A DNA stretch of 64,000 nt from assembly GCA_029260575.1 (NCBI GenBank), contig JAJDDB010000035.1:186001-250000 (forward strand), written 5' to 3'. How positions within the stretch are numbered: the first letter of the stretch is position 1; each line of letters begins with the position of its first letter. The DNA comes from Phycisphaerales bacterium. GTDB taxonomy: Bacteria > Planctomycetota > Phycisphaerae > Phycisphaerales > SM1A02. The notes under the pieces are model-generated. The model had not been told where the DNA came from. It worked only from the letters and a program-made list of their open reading frames with translations, and did not search any database. Both the position numbers and the translations under genes were made by a program. Shown here one piece after another: positions 25,934 through 34,832 of the stretch.

Positions 25934-27610
25934 TTACTCCGTATTCTTCATCCAGCGTTTGAGCAGACTTGCAGACTGTTCGGGTGCTTCAAGTGTCAGG
26001 TCATTGATCTGTTTGAGCATCTGCTGGCGCTGCAGCGCTTGCTCATCAAGTTCCATTCCTTCCATCGGCAAACTCGTTTCGCCGGCCTCGCCAACCAGAT
26101 CTGAATCTTCATTCTTCAGCGACGGCGGCAGGCCGACCAGTTCTTCAATGGTCGGCAGTTCCTCGCGCACGGTTGCCTTGCGCACCAGAAGCACCATCAT
26201 GCCCACGCTCAACAGCGCGAGCCCCCCGAGGCTGACGTAGCGAACGATCGCGCCGGAGCCACCTGCATCTGCAATCAGGCCTGCACTACCCGCACTTGCC
26301 CCGCCGGCACCGCCCGGCCCGTCGATCAATGACGCAAGCGCAAAATCGTGATACATCGACACCTGCACGACGCCGGGCATCGCGCCTTCAATTGCATCAG
26401 TCTCGATCAGCGGCGCGACATCAATTCGAATGCGCTCCGATTCACTTGCAATAAGCGTCTGCAGTGTCGGTTCATCGGGCTCAGCTGCCGGATCATTTTG
26501 CTCGGCACGATAGACACCGACAAAATACGACCTCGGCACGCTGACTGTGGCGTTGATCTTCAGGGGATAGCCCTTGTGGTCAACACGGTGGGTGATGTCG
26601 CTGGGAATCTTGGAGCGCATCTGTGCAGCACTGGACTCACGCGAGACTTCCGAGCTGCCACCGCCGGAATCTGCGATGCTTACACCTGCGTTGGAGCGCA
26701 CACCCGGCTCCGATGCTGTGCGCATATTCCGCGCATTGTAGGTTTCGCTCTTTTCACTGACGGGCGCGACGATCGCATCACTGAACGTGTTCCGCCGACT
26801 CTCTTCGTGAGCGGTGTCGACCTGTGCGTTGACCGCAACTCGAACGTTGGGGATGTAACTCAGATAGTCCTGCAGCGTATTCGTGACGTGCTTTTCAGCT
26901 GCCAGCTTTATATCCATGTATTTCGTTGCGGACAGATCAGACTCGTTGCGAGCGCTGAAGGCTCTGCCGGTGCGGGCGTCTATCACCTGCACCCGATGAA
27001 TCTGCAGGCCGGCATGCGAACCGGCGACAAGTCGAGCAATCGCGTCAACAGTCGTCTGGTTCATCTCGCTGCCCGCTGTCTTGACCGAAACAGAAGCGGA
27101 CGGCGTGAGGTTCGGCTGGCCGATCGGCGTCGATCGAACAGGTTGATCGATCACGACGGTCGCTTCATCCACGCCACGCATCTGGCTGATGGTGCGGGCC
27201 AGCACGTTCATTTTCGCAACAAGATAGCGCTTGCGATTTTCCTCTCGGCTGCGGAATGGGCTGTCATCCTGCAGCAGCGAATCGAAATCAATCTGGTCAG
27301 GTTCGATGAGCTGGTTGTCGGTGAGGTTCGCCAGGATCGTATAACGCTGTTCCGCAGGGACGAGGACATCGTTTCCCGATTCACGAAACTGAATGTTCGC
27401 CGTCTCGAGATATGCGATCGTGCGCGTACGGGCTTCGCCGGTGTTCGGAATAGGCAGAGCAACCATCGACGGCTTGGCGGTGTAGACCGACACAAGCAGC
27501 AAAGCCATGGCAAGGATGACCAGCATGGAGCCGATCAGCAGCTTGCTGGTCGAATTGAGCGTGCGAAGCTGATTCAGAATGCGGATGATGGACCGCTGAA
27601 GGACCTGCAT
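25934..27610 (-). CDS. fliF: Flagellar MS-ring protein FliF
   Basis: FliF forms the inner-membrane ring on which the basal body is built. The 558-residue protein has an N-terminal membrane helix (about 24-46, LLIGSMLVILAMALLLVSVY), the ring-building motifs (RTIAYLETANIQFRESGNDV, VARTISQMRGVDEATVVIDQ-like, PSASVSVKT) and a second membrane helix near 460-480 (YVSLGGLALLSVGMMVLLV). It ends in the cytoplasmic FliG-binding tail. A textbook AGGAGG lies 8 bases before ATG 27610, unlike most genes here. Confidence 0.96.
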   Translation of the reverse strand: MQVLQRSIIRILNQLRTLNSTSKLLIGSMLVILAMALLLVSVYTAKPSMVALPIPNTGEARTRTIAYLETANIQFRESGNDVLVPAEQRYTILANLTDNQLIEPDQIDFDSLLQDDSPFRSREENRKRYLVAKMNVLARTISQMRGVDEATVVIDQPVRSTPIGQPNLTPSASVSVKTAGSEMNQTTVDAIARLVAGSHAGLQIHRVQVIDARTGRAFSARNESDLSATKYMDIKLAAEKHVTNTLQDYLSYIPNVRVAVNAQVDTAHEESRRNTFSDAIVAPVSEKSETYNARNMRTASEPGVRSNAGVSIADSGGGSSEVSRESSAAQMRSKIPSDITHRVDHKGYPLKINATVSVPRSYFVGVYRAEQNDPAAEPDEPTLQTLIASESERIRIDVAPLIETDAIEGAMPGVVQVSMYHDFALASLIDGPGGAGGASAGSAGLIADAGGSGAIVRYVSLGGLALLSVGMMVLLVRKATVREELPTIEELVGLPPSLKNEDSDLVGEAGETSLPMEGMELDEQALQRQQMLKQINDLTLEAPEQSASLLKRWMKNTE

Positions 27611-27741
27611 CGATTCGGCCTCCTGCCTTCGATGAGTTCAAATGAAAATCAGGCAGACGCCGTGGCCATCCTGGCGGTGGGCATGCCGTGCGAACACTTA
27701 CTTATCGAGTGGTTGGGCTGCAGACTTGAAACAGTCGCGCA

Positions 27742-28050
27742 TCAGACGCGCACTTGTTTGATCTCATCAAGCGCAGACATGACCTTATTGCGCACCTGCA
27801 GCAACATTCGGAAGGCAGTGTCTGCCTTTTGGGTGGCAATGATGACGCCTTCCATATCATCGCGCCGACCGGCAGCGAGATCTTCGACCGCTTCCTTGGC
27901 GTCCTGCTGCAACTGGTTGACCTCAGCAATCTCACTTTCCAGCACCGAACGGAACGTCCCCGCCGTGTTGGCAGCGCGATCCGTCCGCACCGGCGTAAGA
28001 TCGCGGCTGAGACCGGAAGAACCAGAGACAAGGCCAAGTGGGTCGGACAT
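27742..28050 (-). CDS. fliE: Flagellar hook-basal body complex protein FliE
   Basis: FliE links the MS ring to the proximal rod. The 102 residues have the usual plan: a variable N-terminus, then TFRSVLESEIAEVNQLQQDA and the C-terminal helix pair IIATQKADTAFRMLLQVRNK followed by VMSALDEIKQVRV. It lies between flgC and fliF. No Shine-Dalgarno is visible; the bases just before the ATG belong to the heptamer repeat. Confidence 0.95.
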   Translation of the reverse strand: MSDPLGLVSGSSGLSRDLTPVRTDRAANTAGTFRSVLESEIAEVNQLQQDAKEAVEDLAAGRRDDMEGVIIATQKADTAFRMLLQVRNKVMSALDEIKQVRV

Positions 28051-28078
28051 GAGAGGTCAGATCTCAGAAGTTAAAGAT
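28051..28078. repeat. Heptamer repeat in the flgC-fliE spacer
   Basis: The whole 31-base spacer is made of 7-base steps on the plus strand: GAGAGGT, CAGATCT, CAGAAGT, TAAAGAT. It touches the fliE start codon and occupies the place where a Shine-Dalgarno would be. Confidence 0.6.
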
Positions 28079-28081
28079 CAA

Positions 28082-28486
28082 TCAGGCGAGCATTTCCAGG
28101 GCCACGGACATCATCGACTTGGTGGCCTCGACAGCGGCAATGTTTGCTTCATAGCTTCGCATTGCCGCCATCGCATTGAGTTGTTCGATCACCGGGCTGA
28201 TGTTCGGATAGTTCACGTACCCATCCTTGTCAGCAAACGGCGAGCCAGGTTCATACTTCGGCACAGGCGGCGCTTCATCCAGCGCAATCGCTGCAACATG
28301 CACACCTTCGCTGGAGCCGGTTGTCGGATCACCCGCTGCCAGCATCGTAATGCGCCGGCGAAACGGCTCGTATTCACCATCGGCATTGAGAATCGTCTGC
28401 TGATTGGCAATATTCAGCGAACTGACTGTCAGTCGAGTGCGCTGGGCAATCAGGCCGGAGGTCGAAATATCAAGGGCACCATACAT
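28082..28486 (-). CDS. flgC: Flagellar basal-body rod protein FlgC
   Basis: This proximal rod subunit has 134 residues. It opens MYGALDISTSGLIAQRTRL, then SSLNIANQQTI (variant of the ANAxT rod signature), and closes YPNISPVIEQLNAMAAMRSYEANIAAVEATKSM, which is the classic FlgC C-terminus. The order flgB-flgC-fliE is conserved widely. Confidence 0.97.
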   Translation of the reverse strand: MYGALDISTSGLIAQRTRLTVSSLNIANQQTILNADGEYEPFRRRITMLAAGDPTTGSSEGVHVAAIALDEAPPVPKYEPGSPFADKDGYVNYPNISPVIEQLNAMAAMRSYEANIAAVEATKSMMSVALEMLA

Positions 28487-28528
28487 GCAAGAGTCCTGGT
28501 GTTGGAGTTCCGCGCAATCCTGAATCTA

Positions 28529-28963
28529 TCAGATGCGTTCACGAATAGCGGTGTTGATCAGATCAAAGCGACTGCGCATCAATTGCGCAGCTGTGCGGAA
28601 TGCAGTGAAGTTTTCGACCAGATCCTGCATCGTGCGTTCCAGATCGCGATCATTGCGATCGTGAAACATGATGTTCTCTCCGGTAGGTTGAGGGTTCAAT
28701 GTCATGCCATCGCGCTCAAATGACACCTGCTCGGTGTCCTCGGTGCGCAGCGACCCTCCGGCGTTGCCGTGCCGCTCGCGCCGTTCGTCGATTGCGCCGC
28801 GCAGCTCTGTCTGGAAGGCATCAATCGAGACATCAACCGGCCGGAAGTTCGGCGTGTCGAGGTTGGCAATGTTGTGGGTGATCACGCGATGGCGGGCGCC
28901 GGCGAATTGCATCATTCGCTCCAGCACCGGCAAGGCATCTGCATTGATCACACCGTTAATCAT
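28529..28963 (-). CDS. flgB: Flagellar basal-body rod protein FlgB
   Basis: This rod subunit has 144 residues, with LERMMQFAGARHRVITHNIANLDTPNF near the N-terminus, the typical FlgB rod signature, and DLVENFTAFRTAAQLMRSRF at the end. It is the first structural gene of the block after the two regulators. A 98-base gap separates it from the sigma-54 activator gene, so a promoter could lie there, but none was convincing. Confidence 0.95.
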   Translation of the reverse strand: MINGVINADALPVLERMMQFAGARHRVITHNIANLDTPNFRPVDVSIDAFQTELRGAIDERRERHGNAGGSLRTEDTEQVSFERDGMTLNPQPTGENIMFHDRNDRDLERTMQDLVENFTAFRTAAQLMRSRFDLINTAIRERI

Positions 28964-29061
28964 GACTCGTAAGTTCCTGCTGCAAATTGCGGACCGGCTC
29001 TATCACCCTGTGCAATGACCTGTGACACGTACGTATAGACATCAGGCGCAAACCTTGCGCA

Positions 29062-30579
29062 TCACAGTGTCTGCGCGACGAGGTTTTCTTCCTTCCACTT
29101 CTTAAGCTTGAGCCCGAGCGTGCGGACGCCGATGCCCAGCGCCTTCGCGCTTTTTTGTCTGTGGCCATTGAAGTGCTTAAGCGTGGCGACGATGGTTTCC
29201 CGCTCGACATCATCAAGCGTGCAATCGCCATCACAAATCACCGGCAACCAATCATCAGGATCGATCGAACCGTCGCCGTTGGGCGACAGTTCAATCATGG
29301 AAGCCGGCCGCGCGACTGCTGGCTGGCAGATGCTCGACACATCCGGCGTATTTGACGCTCCTGATGTTGCAATGGTCTGCGGTATGAATGCTGCAGCCCG
29401 GCCGGTCAGCCAGGGCGCAATCAACTCCGCAGCAATAACATCCCCGGTGCTGAGCACTGCAGCACGCTCGCAGATGTTTTGCAACTCACGCACATTGCCC
29501 GGCCAGGAATAATGCTTCATCAGTTCCAGAGCCTGGGGTTCGACAGTTTTGACTGCCTTGCCTTCGCGGGTGGCGACCTGGGCCAGGAAGTGCGCAGCAA
29601 GCTCATCGATATCGCCAAGATGATTGCGTAGCGGCGGCATCGGCACTGGCAGCACGTTCAGCCGGAAATACACATCCTGACGGAATCGGCCCGCTGCGAC
29701 TTCTGAGGGAAGATCGCGGTTGGTCGTTGCGATGACGCGTACATCTACGCTGCGCGATGTGCTTGACCCGACGCGCTCAAAAGTGTGTTCCTGCAAAACG
29801 CGCAGGAGTTTGGCTTGAATCTCGGGTGCGATCTCGCTGATTTCATCCAGCAGAAGCGTTCCACCATCAGCCAGTTCGAAGCGACCTTTGCGAAGTTTGT
29901 CAGCACCGGTGAATGCGCCCTTCTCGTGGCCGAAGAGTTCTGATTCGAGCAGATTCGTCGACAGCGCGGCGCAGTTGATCGCAAGAAACGGTTTGTCGGC
30001 GCGCGGGCTGTGCTCGTGTAAGCAGCGGGCGGCAACTTCCTTGCCCGAGCCAGATTCACCGCTGATGAGCACCGTGCCGTGGCTGTCAGCAATCTGCTCA
30101 AGACGCGTGCGGAGATCATTGATCGTCGTGCTGGTGCCGATGAGTTCGTGTGCGGAGTCAATCGGCGTACCGGTTCCTGAAATTGACGCACGTAGAATCT
30201 GATTTTCACGCAGCAGTTTGCCGTGTTCGATTGCGCGTTCGACAGCGACGAGCAGTTCATCGCCTGAAAACGGCTTGGTGATGAAATCGTACGCGCCGTC
30301 TTTCATTGCTGCGACGGCTGTCTCGATTGTGCCGTACGCAGTCATGAGGATCACCGGAAGTTGCTCATCGATCTTGCGAATCTCGCGCAGTAGATCCATG
30401 CCGTCCATCTCCGGCATTTGAAAGTCGGTGATAACTGCATCGCACGGCTTCTGCACGAGTTTCTCCAGCGCAGCAGCCGCCCCGTTGACTGTCACGACCG
30501 TATGCCCGCGTCGCACCAAAGTGGTTGCAACGGAATCGCGCATCATTTCCTTATCATCGACAACGAGAATCCGGCTCAC
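29062..30579 (-). CDS. Sigma-54-dependent response regulator (FlrC/FleR type)
   Basis: This NtrC-family activator has 505 residues. The receiver domain (1-120) has the acidic pair D8/D9, phosphoacceptor D52 (ITDFQMPEMDG) and ITKPFS. The AAA+ domain (about 145-380) has Walker A GESGSGKE and the sigma-54 loop ELFGHEKGAFTGA. A Fis-type helix-turn-helix is at the end (RQKSAKALGIGVRTLGLKLKKW). Translation starts at GTG 30579, overlapping the kinase stop (GTGA). Place and partner suggest control of flagellar middle/late genes, as with FlrBC, FleSR and FlgSR. That is inferred from context. Confidence 0.92.
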   Translation of the reverse strand: MSRILVVDDKEMMRDSVATTLVRRGHTVVTVNGAAAALEKLVQKPCDAVITDFQMPEMDGMDLLREIRKIDEQLPVILMTAYGTIETAVAAMKDGAYDFITKPFSGDELLVAVERAIEHGKLLRENQILRASISGTGTPIDSAHELIGTSTTINDLRTRLEQIADSHGTVLISGESGSGKEVAARCLHEHSPRADKPFLAINCAALSTNLLESELFGHEKGAFTGADKLRKGRFELADGGTLLLDEISEIAPEIQAKLLRVLQEHTFERVGSSTSRSVDVRVIATTNRDLPSEVAAGRFRQDVYFRLNVLPVPMPPLRNHLGDIDELAAHFLAQVATREGKAVKTVEPQALELMKHYSWPGNVRELQNICERAAVLSTGDVIAAELIAPWLTGRAAAFIPQTIATSGASNTPDVSSICQPAVARPASMIELSPNGDGSIDPDDWLPVICDGDCTLDDVERETIVATLKHFNGHRQKSAKALGIGVRTLGLKLKKWKEENLVAQTL

Positions 30580-31580
30580 AATTGACTCCTCAAAAGTTCT
30601 GTCTGTTTCGGCACAGCTGTGGCGCTACGCCGTGATGAATTGCGTGTGTGTGTTGATATTTCGATCTGTGGACTGTTGTCCGCAGACTGCGCAACGGCAG
30701 CGACAACCGGCGGCAGGCACAATTCAAAACGCGCCCCGCCGACTGCGTTGTTGCGCACATTGATGTGTCCGCCGTGCGCATCGATGATTCGATGCACAAT
30801 GGCAAGCCCCAGTCCGGTGCCGGTGGCTCGAGTCGTAAAAAATGGGTTGAACATGCGCTTGATGATGTCATCGCTGATGCCCGCGCCGTTGTCTTCCACT
30901 GCAAGCACTGCTCGTGACTGCCGATCTCCAGATGGACAGCGCACATTCTTCACGCAGGATTCCAGCAGTACGCGTGGTGTGTCCGGCAACGTATCCGCAG
31001 CTGCTTCTGCAGCATTTCGAATGAGATTCGTCAACGCCTGGGACAGTAATGTCGCATCGCCCGTGATGATCAATCCGTCTTCATAATGCTCTTCGACATG
31101 TACATGGCGATCACGAATGATCGATGCGCAGCTGCTGAGAGCGGTGGCGAACAGTTCTTCAGCCGGAATTTCCTGCGGCCTGATGACAGTATCGCGAGCA
31201 AACAGAAGTACATCGCGGACGATTGCATCCAGCCCGGTGACAGCTTTGTTGACCTTTCGACACAGGCTTACGTGCGCATCACAGTCGGCAAGATCCTCTT
31301 CGAGCATTTGCACATACAGTTGTATCGAAGCGAGGGGATTCCGCAGTTCATGAGCGATGCCTGCTGCCATTTCGCCAAGCGCAGCAAGTTGCTTCGATCG
31401 GCGCAGTTGACTATTTGCTTCGGCAAGTTCCGTCTGCAGCCGCGCGACTTGTTGATGCAGCGTGTCATGGGTTGCCTGCAACTGTTCGGTGCTATCCGTA
31501 ACCGTCTGCAGCAAGACCCACAGATCCTCGACGCCGAGTTCAGCAGGCAGATTCGAAATGTCCGCAGTCGCTGTGGCCAT
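30576..31580 (-). CDS. Cytoplasmic sensor histidine kinase (FlrB/FleS-like)
   Basis: This 334-residue kinase has a short coiled coil (about 28-62), a dimerisation/phosphoacceptor helix with H77 in GIAHELRNPLASI, and an ATPase domain with the N box NLIRNAAEA, G1 VEDNGAGIS and G2 GTGLGLAIV. There is no membrane helix and no PAS domain, so it probably senses an internal cue, such as basal-body assembly through a partner. The gene overlaps the sigma-54 activator by four bases. ATG 31580 was preferred because longer frames run into the FlgN-like gene. Confidence 0.9.
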   Translation of the reverse strand: MATATADISNLPAELGVEDLWVLLQTVTDSTEQLQATHDTLHQQVARLQTELAEANSQLRRSKQLAALGEMAAGIAHELRNPLASIQLYVQMLEEDLADCDAHVSLCRKVNKAVTGLDAIVRDVLLFARDTVIRPQEIPAEELFATALSSCASIIRDRHVHVEEHYEDGLIITGDATLLSQALTNLIRNAAEAAADTLPDTPRVLLESCVKNVRCPSGDRQSRAVLAVEDNGAGISDDIIKRMFNPFFTTRATGTGLGLAIVHRIIDAHGGHINVRNNAVGGARFELCLPPVVAAVAQSADNSPQIEISTHTRNSSRRSATAVPKQTELLRSQL

Positions 31581-31584
31581 TGAA

Positions 31585-32058
31585 CTACCCTTTTCGATCC
31601 GTGTATCGCGGCGCGCTGCCGGCCTGCACGCGGTAAGCAGTGTTTGCCTGACGGTTTGCGCCGACTTTTTCGAGATCATCAACAACGTCGCTGCGGGCAG
31701 ATTCGAGGCGCTTCTGATCTTGCGCGTCTGTCTGCATGACGTCTGCCAGCAGTGCGCTGATGCGATCGATCCGGCTGCGTACGTTGTCGCGTTTCTCGCC
31801 CGCAAGGGTGTCAAGACGCTGATCGAGATCTGCAGTCAATTCTGCAAACCGATTCTGCGTCGTCAGGAAATCGTTGACAAGTTGTTGTCGCTGCGCGAGC
31901 AGATTCAGCAGCGCATCAGTTTCTTGTCCGTCTATGAGTTGTTGCTGCTGTCCTGCCAGAGCTGCCAGTTGATCTGCTAATGTCTGCTGACGATCAAGTA
32001 CAGCGAGCAGTTCTTCAGTCCAGTTTGTGGTTTCGCGTACTTCCATATCGGCATCCAT
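31585..32058 (-). CDS. FlgN-like flagellar chaperone (putative)
   Basis: From ATG 32058 (GGTGA upstream) it has 157 residues and is all helical, with EELLAVLDRQQTLADQLAAL, LIDGQETDALLNLLAQRQQL and NRFAELTADLDQRLD. This length and pattern, with the Q/L-rich pair around a short loop, fits FlgN, the chaperone of the hook-filament junction proteins FlgK and FlgL. Neither flgK nor flgL is in the window. Location next to the flagellar kinase supports the call, but low-complexity helical proteins are easily over-assigned. Confidence 0.6.
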   Translation of the reverse strand: MDADMEVRETTNWTEELLAVLDRQQTLADQLAALAGQQQQLIDGQETDALLNLLAQRQQLVNDFLTTQNRFAELTADLDQRLDTLAGEKRDNVRSRIDRISALLADVMQTDAQDQKRLESARSDVVDDLEKVGANRQANTAYRVQAGSAPRYTDRKG

Positions 32059-32100
32059 GCCTTCACCTACACTGCGCATCCAAGCGCATGGTTTGCATCG

Positions 32101-34674
32101 TTACGAATCGACCGCAGCAAGCGACTGGCCGGGCGGATTATTCGCCAGCCAGCGTTCCCACGCTGCCCTGTCCATCAGTGCATCATCTGCCTCGAACGCA
32201 CTCGCAGGAAGTTGCTTGAGCCGCACACGGGCCCGTTGTTCGGCTGTGTGGGCTCGCTGCGGATCACTCAATCCGTAGTAACAGTTGACAATCTGGATCA
32301 ATGCGATCAGCGAACTATGCTGATCGGAGTACTGTCGGGCTGTTTCGTCGTACAGTGCGATAGCCTGTTCAAAATCCTTGAGCAGAAACGCGCAGTCTGC
32401 ACGGTACAGATGCGCACGACGATTGAAATCTTGTTGCAACGCGTCGAGTTGCGTCGTTGGGCGATCACCATATGCCCGCACAACGGCATCGAAGAGCGTT
32501 TGCGCCTTCTCAAGCTCGGCGACGCGCTGTTCCAGGAATGCCTGTCGCCCGGCCGGTGTCAGCGTCGCGTCCGTCTCGGCCCTGTCTTCGAGTTCCAGAC
32601 CGTACCTGCGGTGCGAATCCGCGAGGCGGAAGCGCACTTCATTGATGCGCGGATCGTCCGGATAGCGTTTGACTGCTGCATCGAGATGTTCAATAGCACG
32701 TGCATACTGTCCAGATTCATACTGCAGGCCGCCCAGGTGCATCAGCGCATCTCGATAGTCAGTCGCATCGGGCTGAATAACATGATCGCCCTGCACGACC
32801 TGCACGAGCAATTGCTCCGCTTCCGGGCGGCGATCGAGATGCTGTAACACCCTGGCCAACGGCACAAACGAACTTGTTGCAAAGGTCGAGCGCGGATGTT
32901 CATCAAGCACCTGCTGGTAGCGCTTCGCTGCGTTTTCAAAGTCCATCAGTGCTTCATGCGTCTGTGCGAGCCGGAACATAGCCTCGGGCCGGCGCGGGTC
33001 AATTTCGCTGCGCGTGCCGAGGTACTCCCGGAACATCAGCACCGCCTGATCATGCAGGCCTGCCTTGTCGTAACTGTCGCCCGCCAACCACAGCGAATGG
33101 GCCCAGGCGTCCTGTTCGTTTACATCAGTGCGTGTCGCCCGAGCGTGCTGCACAGACCACTCGGCAGCCTGTTCGTACATCTGACTGGCTTCGTATCGAA
33201 TTTCAGGATCCACTCGATCAAGTGGGATTGATGCACCGGTCTCGTCGTTGTGCTGCGCGCTGCTCAGTACATTGTCTGCTATCTGCCGGGATGTTGAAGC
33301 GTGCCGCAACAACACGTCCGGCTTCGGATCAAACTGCTCAGAAATAGGCTTGGTGACATCCAGGTACTTCAGCGCGATGTGCAAACGCCCCATTGCGAGC
33401 GCTGCGTCATGCCGATTGACAAGGCTTTCGACCAGCCGATCGATAGTGACTTGTACCTGCCGGGAAAAGCGCAGCAGCACATCGCGTAGCGCAATGTAGT
33501 CAGCAATCGCCTGTTCGTGCTCGCCGATAATGCTGAATACCGCTGCACGCCCGAGCAGCGCCGGCTGCCGACACGGCGACGCTTCGAAGTTGCGCACCAC
33601 AAAGTCAAAATGCTCCAGCGCTGTCTCATACCGGCCGTGGTCGCTGTCAATCTGACCAAGCACAACATGCGCCCAGCCGCTGGGCACTTCCGAACCCTGG
33701 AAGTATTCAAGCGACTTCTGAAGATTGAACTGGGCGTGCGCATCGTTGCCGCTGCGCTGGTATGCCCGGCCGAGGATCATGTACAGCTCACCGAATGCCG
33801 CGCGATCCGCGGCGGTAATACGTGACTCCAGCCGCCGCATTTCGATCAGAAGATGGTCGATCGCCTTTTGTGGTTCGGCTGCGTCGATGCGCAACTCTGC
33901 CTGTCGGGCAACCGCCCAGATTTCATTGTCAATGTCCAGAAGACTATCGCGACGGTAATTCTCGAGAATGGAACTGAGCTTGGCAAAATCCTGGTCCGGC
34001 TCGTTCAGCGCGAATTTCACGATCCGGCGGAAAACGCGGTTTCGGCGAGCCTGTGCATCGGGTCCACTGGATTGCGAAGCCAGCAAGGCCTCCAGATCGT
34101 GCAGTCTCGCGTAGGCATCATCAAGGCGACCAAGCTCGACGAGGGCGATGGCCCACCGCTCAAGCCGGTTGTCGCTCAGCATCATCCCGGTGGATGTCGC
34201 CTTCTGATATTCCTCGTCAATGAGGATGTTGTTCTTTTCGAGACTGACGCCCTGCTCCTGCTGGGTCATTGCGATCCAGTCAGCGACAATCGCATGGAAG
34301 CGAGCCTCATCCATCGGCCCGGCCTCGTGCAGACGGGTTTTGACATCACTTTCGAGATAGGCCGCCGTTGTTTCGAGTTGGGAATCGGCGATCAACTCCT
34401 CCGCGTGATCGAGCAGCAGCGACAAAGCCGGTGGCTCTTCACGCTGCATTGCAGACCACACGCCGATCCCGATGAGCGCGATGCTCAATACGATGGCCGG
34501 CACCTGCCAGAGCGATGACCAGGATGTCCAATCGCGATCATCGATCGGTGCATCATTATGATGGTCGGCTGCAGCGTTGGCTGCGAGATCAGCATCGAAC
34601 GCATCGGGCGCATCGACGGATCGCACATCTGCCGACCCGTCACCGGGTTGCGGATTTGATTGAGCCTCGGCCAC
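32101..34674 (-). CDS. Single-span membrane TPR-repeat protein
   Basis: This protein of about 857 residues has one membrane helix near the N-terminus (VPAIVLSIALIGIGVWSAM) and a long array of tetratricopeptide-type repeats behind it. Examples are AIADYIALRDVLLRFSRQ, AAKRYQQVLDEHPRSTFATS and AIEHLDAAVKRYPDDPRINE. It resembles YfgC/BamD-like or Tol-Pal-type TPR scaffolds in shape only. GTG 34674 is favoured by AGAGGA six bases upstream; an in-frame ATG at 34749 would add a basic stretch. It is co-directional with the flagellar block, but a flagellar function is not indicated. Confidence 0.75.
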   Translation of the reverse strand: MAEAQSNPQPGDGSADVRSVDAPDAFDADLAANAAADHHNDAPIDDRDWTSWSSLWQVPAIVLSIALIGIGVWSAMQREEPPALSLLLDHAEELIADSQLETTAAYLESDVKTRLHEAGPMDEARFHAIVADWIAMTQQEQGVSLEKNNILIDEEYQKATSTGMMLSDNRLERWAIALVELGRLDDAYARLHDLEALLASQSSGPDAQARRNRVFRRIVKFALNEPDQDFAKLSSILENYRRDSLLDIDNEIWAVARQAELRIDAAEPQKAIDHLLIEMRRLESRITAADRAAFGELYMILGRAYQRSGNDAHAQFNLQKSLEYFQGSEVPSGWAHVVLGQIDSDHGRYETALEHFDFVVRNFEASPCRQPALLGRAAVFSIIGEHEQAIADYIALRDVLLRFSRQVQVTIDRLVESLVNRHDAALAMGRLHIALKYLDVTKPISEQFDPKPDVLLRHASTSRQIADNVLSSAQHNDETGASIPLDRVDPEIRYEASQMYEQAAEWSVQHARATRTDVNEQDAWAHSLWLAGDSYDKAGLHDQAVLMFREYLGTRSEIDPRRPEAMFRLAQTHEALMDFENAAKRYQQVLDEHPRSTFATSSFVPLARVLQHLDRRPEAEQLLVQVVQGDHVIQPDATDYRDALMHLGGLQYESGQYARAIEHLDAAVKRYPDDPRINEVRFRLADSHRRYGLELEDRAETDATLTPAGRQAFLEQRVAELEKAQTLFDAVVRAYGDRPTTQLDALQQDFNRRAHLYRADCAFLLKDFEQAIALYDETARQYSDQHSSLIALIQIVNCYYGLSDPQRAHTAEQRARVRLKQLPASAFEADDALMDRAAWERWLANNPPGQSLAAVDS

Positions 34675-34832
34675 CTGAGATCCTCTCGCGGACCGCGCAA
34701 TACTGCGCGCCGCGCGTCTCCCGCGCGCGACAATCACCGGTAAATCCATTCACCGATCGGCCCTGTTATCGGCGTCAGCCGGGACGTGACTGCAGCAAGT
34801 TTTGCCTGCTTGAACACATGGATGACAAACGA

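Noticed and set aside
26348-28723. Very long open frame on the plus strand (791 codons)
   Set aside because: It is antisense to fliF, fliE and flgC, which are certain. The product has no domain and reflects codon bias.
28964-29061. Possible sigma-54 promoter before flgB
   Set aside because: On the minus strand tgtcac...attgca has the wrong spacing by one base, and ccggtcc...ttgca overlaps the ribosome-binding region and matches poorly at -24.
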